Assembly: GCA_001986395.2 (NCBI GenBank)
Contig: MQVO02000002.1
Span: 2,108,001 to 2,172,000, forward strand
DNA from: Irpex lacteus
Taxonomy: Eukaryota > Basidiomycota > Agaricomycetes > Polyporales > Irpicaceae
Direction: 5' to 3'
DNA length: 64,000 bases
The notes under the pieces were generated by a model. It saw only the letters and a list, made by a program, of their open reading frames with translations, searched no databases and was not told where the DNA came from. The stretch's first letter is position 1. Every line of letters starts with the position of its first letter. Below, in pieces: positions 55,515 to 64,000 of this stretch. Made by a program: the position numbers and the translations under genes.

Positions 55515-58500
55515 CTAGAGTTCGTTTTGGGTTGGATGCGGGTACTGCACCTGCTGCTGCTGATGTTGCTGTTGCTGCTGACCAGGAACTCGCGGCAGGA
55601 AATCCCACTGTGCGTCTACCGAGGAAATTTATCAGGTCAGTTACTTGAGCCCCTGTAACGGAAACTGCTGAAACTGGGACGTACTCCACTCATAAAGCAG
55701 CTGCGCTGGAATGGTGTCCAATATACCAGGGTCTGTCAGCGTGAACTGGTCCGAGTTGCTTGTCTGGTTGAACTGTGGGACCATGTTCAGGTTCATGACG
55801 TGCACATGCCCAGGAGGCAAAGGCAGAGAAGGGTTCATGTTCGCGTTCGCATTGAACGACTGGTCATAGGCCATCTGGGCATCTTGCTGCTGTTGAGCTG
55901 GATACGATTTCACGACAAAAGGAACAGGTCAGTAAACGTTATAGAAAGTCGGCGAACACTCGCGGAGTCGCACCTTCTGCTGCGTGGATGACGGTCCCTG
56001 CAGGCAGGTGCTTGTCGAACGTCTCCTTCGGTGTATCATGTGCAATAAATACCCCGCCTCCCGGACGACTGTTGTCCTTCCTGAACACAAGGTTCGAGAG
56101 CGGAGCCTTCACCGTCACACCACCAGTCGGATTCAACGCGGGAGGCTCCGTATTCTGAATCGGAGTCTGCGCGTCCTCGTACAACAATGAAATAATCTCC
56201 GCCGTCTAAACGTTTGAGTAGTCGAAGTCAGCACGGCAAGTTACGCGTGGCAAGTGACGAAAGGGAAGCGGGGAATACACACCTTCCTCCGTGCTGACAT
56301 GTGGTCAGAGTTGATGGAAGCTTCCCAGCGGTGTACGCAGTCCCGCAGCTTCCTAAGCTTGTCCAAGGCTTCTTGCTCCGCTCGGCGGCCGTATGTATGG
56401 TACTACAACGACAAAAATGTAATTAGCACTACTGCAGATCACGGGGAGGCTCGAACAGACCCACCTGAACAAAGGCACAGAGGGTCGAGCAGTACGACAC
56501 GAGCATCCAGACGTCATACGCCCGCTCGTGCGCGTCGAGCCAGTCAATCGCGTCTCCCGTCAAGTTGACGAGCTCCGTCCATTTCTGGACCGTCAACGCG
56601 AATTTGATATGTTCCGGGCACGTATACGATATTCGCATGAACACGCGCCAGAAGAGCATATTCACACAGCAGTACAACAGATAGAGTATACCTAGAAAAG
56701 TCCCGCATGGTCAGACTCGACTGCGATGTCTAGGCGTAGAGCGAAGTGTGTGGTGAGGAAAGAACGTACCGGCGGAGATCGGCGTTTCGGGACCTCTGAA
56801 TTGAAGCCCTGGAGGAAGCTGGTTCTTCCAGGTATCAAGCTCGTCCAAAATACCCTGGAGCTTGTTGTCATCTGTCACGTTCAATCCGGCGGGTCTGTCA
56901 TGAACAATGTGACGAATAGACACAACGTCAGCGGGGACTCCAGAAACACGCCACGAGCAGAGTCAAACGCACGTGTAGATGTTCTTCATCACTTTCCCGA
57001 CTATGACGCTGAGACGGACGAGCTGATCGATGTAGGTGTCTCGTTCGTCCCCAGAAGATGGCAGACGTGCGTCGCAGTCTCCTACATCAATCATGAAAGG
57101 ATGGCCATACGTGACTGATACCCTGCACATGCGAAAAAGGAAACATGTATAAATGTATGCGCTTTCGAAGATTTCGAGGACCGTACCATCTGTCAAGTAT
57201 GACGCAAATCGACCATAGCCTCCTTCTGAGTTCGATATTCTGCTTCACGGCCTCTGCCCGATGCAGACCCAGGTCCTGAGCCTGAGACGAACACGTCAGT
57301 ACCATGTTACCCACCCTCATGATCGTAGACGAGAAAAAAACTCACCATACGGATCGCAGCACCGAGTCTCACCCAAAGCGTAGACAGAGCACTCGGCGCA
57401 AACGACGAATGGCAGTCACCCACCATCGATAGTACCAGCAAAGACTGCAAGTTGACGATATTCGCAGTGGAGAGCACGTCCTCCGCCTTGATGAGACTGT
57501 TCACGGCATACCTCACCGAGTCGAACACCTGCTGCGGTACCTCCCTCCTCGCTGCCGCCACCAAACACACCGAATACAGCAGAATGGGCTGTGGTGGGCT
57601 GCTCGCAATGAACTCCTCCCTCGTGACGATGGGCAAGATGGGTGCGATCTCCTGGAAATACGCGTTGACGAGTTTCTCGATGACGTCTCGCTCGATGCGC
57701 AGGTCGACCGGTTTGGGGTGCAAAGCGGATGAATCTGTCGGTTGGGGCTCGTGCACTTGTATGACGCCGTCCCCGTTGGCGGTGACGTCCCATGAGTGGT
57801 GGTACCGGGTGTCGTAGCTCTCGTATGTACGCGACGAGATCAGGGCTTGTGAATGCAGCAAGTACGCTGGAGAAGTCGGGCCTTTTTGTTGGTTTCGATC
57901 GCGGTTAGTTGTGTGTATGCGCAAGTACAAAAAAGACACCGGGAAAGATACGCACCAAACACACGGATGTCCGACCCTCGCGCACCATCCAAGTTTGGTG
58001 ATTGCGTGCTCCGTTCCTTGCCCTTCTCGACGTCTGACTCCTGCTCCAGTCGCTTTTTCTTAAATCGGGTTTCGGTGATGGGAAGGAAGAAGGTACAATC
58101 GAAGCCGTACTGTTTACAGTGCTGGCATTGAGGCGGGTCGGTTTCCGCGAGCACGTCACATCTAAGATACCAGCGAAGGGTTCAGCAAGCCCCGCCGAAT
58201 AGCGCGCATATACAGGGACAGAGCAGTAAGGGGCCGCCTGGAGGGGGTGGCATGGATCACGATGGATGAACCAGCGGAAGGAGAAAAAGAGGACAGTGAC
58301 TCCAGGCTAGAGGGAGGTCTGGTTGGTTGTGTGAACGGAGAGCACAAGACGAACCTTATCTTACGACTTCTACAACTATCACAGGCACGTTGTGTCTTTG
58401 TCCTCTTTTTGGCGTCCGCCTGGGAAGCGGCGGTGCTCGCTGCGGTTGCTCGCCCAGTGTCACCGGTGGAATCTGTTGTCGCACATGAGTTAGCTCGACC

Positions 58501-59219
58501 GTCAACGAAAGCATAGCATATAGCCAGACTGTGTACTTCCTTTTTCGTTTACCTGTGGTAGCTGATGAGGGCGGCGGTGATGATTCGGCCGACGGCTGCT
58601 CAGCGTGAGGAGTATGCGGTGCATGACTGGGTCCCGGTGCAGCGCCGTACATGACCATGGACGGATAGGGGGAGTAGGCGGAGTACCCGTAGGCGGGGTG
58701 GGTGACCGCGTACGGATACTGGGGATGCCCAGGAATGCCTGGGCCGACTTGGGTAGGATGACCATTGTGGCCTGACGCCGCTTGCGACTGGGCGTGGTAC
58801 GGGGACTGTGCTGGCTGGTATGGGTTGCCGTTCATTGCGTATACGTACGGCTGCTGTGGTGGTGCGGGGTATTGTGATGTGTGCGTTGGGTATCGCAGCG
58901 TGCTCGCTTCTGACTCACGTACGTTGGATGTGCGCGCTGTCGAGACATTGAACGAATGCTCACGTAAGTATGGCCTCGAGGCGTAAAGGCCGCTGAGTGC
59001 GGAGAAGAAGAGAAGGGACACACCGTGGTCGACTGCTGTAGCCGTCGTGGGGGAGCTCTCTCTCGCTGTCGCTGATGCGTCGGGGGTCGCCGACTGCTTT
59101 GCTCGCGCCCTTGATTTCTTCGGGTGGGGGGCGTCGGTGGACGAGCTGTTACGCTGGCGGGCGTGCTTGGGCGGCTGCTTGTGGTTTTGGTCGGTCGCGG
59201 ACGGACTGGCGTTGTCCAT
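55515..59219 (-). CDS. Zn2Cys6 transcription factor, 929 aa
   Basis: Exons: 58553-59219, 58355-58472, 57956-58161, 57346-57881, 57187-57281, 56973-57122, 56770-56894, 56465-56691, 56283-56402, 55974-56205, 55685-55897, 55515-55615. All phases close on TAG. The N-terminal 220 residues are Ser/Pro/Tyr-rich and look disordered. The binuclear zinc cluster is split by a 193-nt intron: RACDSCRSRKIRC, then CQHCKQYGFDC, with a basic linker (RFKKKR) after it. The fungal_trans regulatory domain follows, including ERDVIEKLVNAYFQEIAPIL, REVPQQVFDSVRYAVNSLIK, AQDLGLHRAEAVKQN, RRRLWSICVILDRW and VTYGHPFMIDVGDCDARLPS. The C-terminus is Gln-rich (PGQQQQQHQQQQVQYPH), a likely activation region. The nucleus is the expected site. 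The regulon cannot be told from sequence. Confidence 0.9.
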
Positions 59220-61163
59220 TACGAAAAGAGGGTTGTCTCGGTATATAAACGTTTATAATCCAAGATTACAGCGTGTGGGTCGACCGAATCGCCGATCTGG
59301 ATTTGAGCAGGGCAATTAGACGTGCAGAACTAGTCAACAATTCGGGGCAATTCTCTTGGGTTTCTGGGTGCATGAGCAGTCGGAATTAGCACACGACGGT
59401 CGGGGTTGTTACCTCTCGACGGCGAGGACCCGGCTGGCGTCGATGTCGCTGGCAATGACCTCGGAGAGCCCAACAGCGATGCAGAGGGTGGGTCCGCTGG
59501 TGCTGGCGCGGCTGCGACGAAATGCTAGTCCAGAGTTCCGTGGGTGGAAGAGAGCGGAGGACGAGCAGCCGACCACGGCACACCAGGGCCTCTTAATTGG
59601 CCCCCTTCGCCAAAGCCCACGCCGAAATGCCGAGGCTAGTGTTCGCACTCCGACATTACTCTCGGATCCTATGCGATGAACTCTGCCTATCTGGGCATTC
59701 AAACTCAGCGACAATCAATTATCGGAAACCAGATCTCGATTCAAACGTCGTCATATGCCAATTCCTCGCGATGTTCGCAAGTGCAACTCGTCCTCGTGCG
59801 GCCCACGCTGGTAAACAAACTGCAGCGTATATTTTTCATTTGTATTGGCCTCAATTACTGCCAAATTAAACACCCCTCCTTCACTCGCAGCGTTTGGCAG
59901 CACAATGACGGTCGCCCGGTGACTCATCGAGCTCGCGCCGATCTCGACAAAGAAACTTTGGTCCCTGAACACGTCGTCATCTTTGCCCGATGCGGTTACA
60001 CATGCACGGCGTTTTCAGGGGTCAAACCGAAAAAAGCCCCCATCAACTGACCGGATCTGATGTGCGCCAAATAGTCCGACAAACAAACACCGCGTCTCTC
60101 CTTCCTTGCGTTTACCGTCCCTCGTTTTGCCCTTTCCCACACTTGGGCCCGCCCGCACCGGACGCACAACCACAAATTCGCCGACAAGTGTGCGGGTGCG
60201 CCTGCTTCCGTCGCCTCGAGCCCTCGCGCCACCTCCCGCCCAGAAGTCGTGCAGTCGTCCCGTCGCCTGAAGGAGGCATTGCCTTTTCCGGGAAATTAGC
60301 GCATTATTACTAACACCATGACAGCTGTCAACGTGCCTGCCCAGCATTGTAATATCAGGTTAAAATGTGCGCAGCAGACTCGGACTTCGCCAATTCACCA
60401 CGGAATCGCGATGGAGGGGGATCTCACCGCTAAACTGTGTGGCACCTTGTCATCAAACCACTCATCAATCAAACCCTCCTCGACATGGCACAAAGGGATG
60501 ACGAGAGCCAGCGTGCCACGGGAAGGACAGCAAGTAATAACAGCAGGGGTGGGAGCGTAAGTAACTCAGCCTTCTATATTCGCAACAAGGCACACTCGCG
60601 CGTCTCTCTCAGAAAGACTTTCCACTTGGGGAATTGCTCAAAGCACAACAAGAGCAAGGCTTTCGCGTGCTCAAACGAAGAAGAGACGACAGCGCGAAAC
60701 AGGTCCGAACGGTGCATGTGGGTATTCTGAATAAACGAGAACCCCCAAATTTCTAATTCAGAACAGGGCCATGTCGTGCGTCCTGATCACCATATCTTCA
60801 TCCCATAATACCACTGCGATGGTTCTCCTCGGATTCAGAGTTTCCGATGACCGGACAGTGCATCAGACGGATTTAGGTAAGTGCTCTCTACACACGCGTG
60901 TCGTCTTCCACTCCTCCCACTGCAAGTGCTCCAAACGGCGACAAGGATTCAGAACCATCAAGGTTACGGTGTACTACGAATTATGTACTGTATACATACC
61001 ATGAACGAAACCCATGTAAGTACCTATAAAACATAAACAACGCCAAGAAAGCGCGACCGAAACATGCTGTCAAACTTGCAACCCAGAACAATCTTCTGTC
61101 CACCACTCCTCCGTCCAAGCTCCAAAAAGGTCTCAAACAAAACGTCAAAGAAATCAAAAAACA
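59220..61163. other. Long intergenic region upstream of the transcription factor
   Basis: This is 1.94 kb, the longest gap outside the repeat areas apart from 52.3-55.5 kb. TATATAAACG lies at 59238 on the plus strand, close to the transcription factor ATG at 59219. Open frames such as 59990-60313 and 60318-60560 overlap on both strands and show no domains or splice structure. It may hold an extended promoter for the transcription factor and the 3' UTR of ERF2. No tRNA or repeat recognised. Confidence 0.45.
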
Positions 61164-63864
61164 CTACTGACGCTTCGCACGAAGCCTTCCCTCCTCCGCG
61201 TTCGCGAGGGTCGCATCCGGGTCAGCAGCCCCCCGCTGCCAATCTGCACCCTCGCCCGACAAGCCAGGATTGATCTCCCTCTTATCATCCGTGGCCACGG
61301 ACGAGAATTCCAGCCAAGAATAACCAGGGGGCCGACAGAGCACGTATAGCAAGTTACGTCGCCAATTGCCGTGCGAGAACGGGTTAGGGGGCGCAGGGCC
61401 CGGGACGAGGGACTTGTGTGCCTGCATTCGGATCTAAAAAGCACCACCGCGAGAGACAGTCAGCATATGTTGCGTAAAACATATCACCAATCGCCATCTG
61501 TATCAGCAGCCACCACCACCATCACCATCGACCGGAAAACTCAGATTGCCTGCGATAAGCAGTCCGAGATATGCACGTTCTCGTCCTCGGTAGAGACGGA
61601 ACGGAGACGGGAATCGGTCAATGGATAAGAGGGTGTGGTAGTGATGATGAATAACGCGGAAGCAAAACGAGCGTGAACTCACCTGCTCGATGGTAGTGAC
61701 GTTCAGCAGGAGAAGCTAGTAGAGAGGAATTTCATTTCGTGTGAGCAAGATTGCGTAATCCGATCTGTGTTCAGGTACCGCGACGATGAACTTGTTGGAC
61801 TTACGCGTGCATGGTATGCGAACAACGCTGCGACCGGCCAAATTACCAGGATCGAGAGACAGAAGGCGACCGCGCTGCCCACGCCCTGCGAGGTTGAGAG
61901 CGCCTGTCGAAACGTGAGGTTAAACCGGCCCCTCGTGAGAAGCCACAAATGAATGGCGGTTGTGCAAATGACGAGAATCAGGGTCAGAACCTAAACAAGG
62001 CCAATACCGAGTAAAGACATTGTATCAGCGGGTAAGCATATCACCAACCAGCAGCTTCGATTACAGGAAGCCAAGCCAGAACGTAAAACAAGACTTACGG
62101 CGGAGGTCAAAAGCAAGAAGAAGGTCGTGTAATTACGTCTCCCGACGCAGTTGTTCACCCATTGGCAGTGGTGGTCGCATCCATCCACGCAATTATCACA
62201 CTGCGTCAAAGAATGATATCAGCCAAGCCATTCCATTCTAACGCATCGAGCCAAGCCCCCCACGCGCAGAAAAGACTCACCATCTTGCAGTGGCTAGACC
62301 GAGGCGGTCGGTATGTTCTGCATGTGGTGCAGTATTTCACTCGGACCCTAGATGTGTCATCGATAAGTAAGAGCAAGAATAAGCTGTTCCGGTACGGAAA
62401 TAGTACTCACACTCCTGCACGAACCTTCAGGTCGCGTGGAAGAGGCTGTCGCGCCATTTCCTCAGACTCCGCACTTCCAAGAGGCGGATCAGGATCAAGA
62501 TTCCGCGGTAGAATACCAGGGTCCCGGAAGGCCTGCGAAACCGGTAAGTACAGTTGGCAAGATCGGTGCCTTGGAAACCTTGAAGAGAGTTGCTCGGCAC
62601 TCACCGTGGCTGCCATACTGGAAATGGTGAGAAGACACATATAGGCACCGACGGCTGCTACCGCTGGACTCTCGTTCAGCCACCACCACACACATGTCGT
62701 TCCGAACCATACGCCAGAGATACCCAGGGTGAGCATCACGGAGCCTATGAATGCCCAAGGTGTATCCCCGCCAGTCATGAGCTTCCCGCGCAGGAAATAC
62801 CGGTTCCGAGACGGGTGTCGCTGCCAATTGTATACGGCCTTCCCGGTCTTCTCATCGATTGCAGGAGTGTACGCTAGTGGAGGATTTATTCCCTGTGGAG
62901 GTGTCGGAATGAAGTTCGCATGGTGAATGGAAGCGGTGGACCCCGCAGGAGACGGCGAATGCTGCTTGTACGGTGACATAGGTGTGTGTTTGTCGATTGC
63001 GGTAATATCGAACGTCATTGCCGGGTTTGCATGAGGAAGGATAGGAGAGGTCTGTCTCGAGCGCGGGATACAGTTCGCAGGAGAGTCGGCGCCGATCGAA
63101 CTTGAAACAGCGTCCAGGACCGGCGATGTGCTCTTCTTGCCTCCCTCGTGACTTGAACCACGCCTGAACAGCTTCTCAAAACTACCTCTCATCTTCGCAC
63201 CCGGGCTACTTTCGTTCCTCCCATAAGGGCTTGTGACCGAGATGGAAGGACGAGATGTGACCGTCGACTTGCGGGGCCTATTGGCGCCGATTGGTAATAA
63301 TGGTTCCCGACTGTGCTTATTCGTCCTTGGCATGGCATTTGGATTGCTCAAATCTTCGGTGGATGAGAGATTGATACTGCTAGAATAGTCTGCGTCATGG
63401 TTATCATGCTTCGAGAGAGGTCCTAATCGAATAGGAGACATTGCGTGTGCTTCAGAGGACACAGCAGAACCAGCGCTGGATGGACGGGCTAAAGAGTTCG
63501 GGGAAGAAGGAACGTAGTGGATAGGTGGATTAAAGAAAGTCAAAGAAGCTTGCGCTGCAGTAGGAGAAGTCGTGTTATGTACAGTCCGAGGCGAAGTGAG
63601 GGGTAACGGGGGTGGAGAAGAGAATAGTTCTCCAGACAGTAGGGACGGCTGAGTTCTAGAGCGCGACGAGACGATAGAACCAGACCTATTGTGTGGTGCA
63701 CTCGTGGTACTGGTATTGCTGGTACTGTCGCGATGTTGGCGAGGGCGAGACTGGCTCTGCATACGATGTACGGCGGGACTGGTCGCGGATGGAGTAGGTC
63801 CAAAAGGCAATTGGGCCGCAATGCGCTGCGGGTCAGCAGTGGGTAAAGAGCGTGGTGTTGACAT
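61164..63864 (-). CDS. ERF2: DHHC palmitoyltransferase Erf2-type, 679 aa
   Basis: An S-acyltransferase that, with Erf4, palmitoylates Ras proteins at the ER. Exons: 62605-63864, 62411-62532, 62281-62347, 62099-62200, 61805-61990, 61683-61715, 61164-61433. The N-terminal 330 residues are Ser/Pro-rich and disordered, longer than in yeast Erf2 (359 aa in total). Membrane segments follow at [20 protein letters not shown] and [16 protein letters not shown]. The cysteine-rich catalytic domain reads [20 protein letters not shown] and [20 protein letters not shown] with the DHHC motif. Two more membrane segments come after ([35 protein letters not shown]). [20 protein letters not shown] is the Erf2-type TTxE/NPYxxG region. 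The second-last exon is 33 nt and the last intron, at 249 nt, is the longest in the window. Confidence 0.92.
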
Positions 63865-64000
63865 GTTGTTGCAGGTTCGCTTGTTTCAGAATAACAATGT
63901 ACAGGTGAGGAGGCAGGTGTACTCGGAAACGTCGCTGAACAAGAAACGCTACGTGCACGAGTTCTCAGCAAGACAAACACGTTGCAAAGTAAACACGTAC

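Noticed and set aside
59990..60560. Overlapping open frames in the long gap upstream of the transcription factor
   Set aside because: Frames on both strands overlap, lack domains and show no splice structure, so they look like chance frames in GC-balanced sequence.
1..64000. CRISPR arrays, bacterial operons, riboswitches or rRNA
   Set aside because: No regularly spaced direct repeats or rRNA-like sequence are seen, and the gene structure is eukaryotic throughout.

Overview
The window is nuclear DNA of a filamentous basidiomycete, most likely an agaricomycete. The evidence is short introns (mostly 50-70 nt, GT-AG) in nearly every gene, dense genes on both strands, and basidiomycete-type families such as DUF6699, a CE4 polysaccharide deacetylase and an expanded F-box family. 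I joined exons by hand from splice sites and checked reading phase across every junction given. No homology search was run, so names rest on motif recognition.

Layout. At 0-10 kb: a zinc-finger gene cut by the left edge, an unknown six-intron gene, a YPT1/Rab1 GTPase, a CCNDBP1/GCIP-type gene broken by a CACTA-like transposon, an acidic nuclear protein, and the splicing factor Slt11/RBM22. At 10-40 kb: seven members (A-G) of one large F-box family, all with the same five-exon architecture. They surround three housekeeping genes: mitochondrial GrpE (MGE1), mitochondrial Phe-tRNA synthetase (MSF1) and trifunctional C1-THF synthase (MIS1). Copy E carries a frameshift. Between E and G lie mobile-element debris, a polysaccharide deacetylase gene that has lost its 5' end, and a relic of a second deacetylase. 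At 40-64 kb: two DUF6699 genes, a secreted PL14-like lyase, CCDC124/Lso2, a secreted carboxylesterase, ESCRT-I Vps28, a Zn2Cys6 transcription factor and the DHHC palmitoyltransferase Erf2. A 3-kb stretch at 52.3-55.5 kb holds only gene-like fragments.

How it fits together. The housekeeping genes work in trafficking (YPT1, VPS28, ERF2), splicing (SLT11), mitochondria (MGE1, MSF1), one-carbon metabolism (MIS1) and ribosome dormancy (CCDC124). The accessory layer is the F-box cluster and the repeats around it. Copies A/B and C/D are head-to-head pairs. F and G look like two halves of a tandem duplication that also carried a convergent deacetylase gene. The C-terminal tail varies between copies while the body stays conserved, which would suit diversified target binding by SCF-type E3 ligases, but that function is inference.
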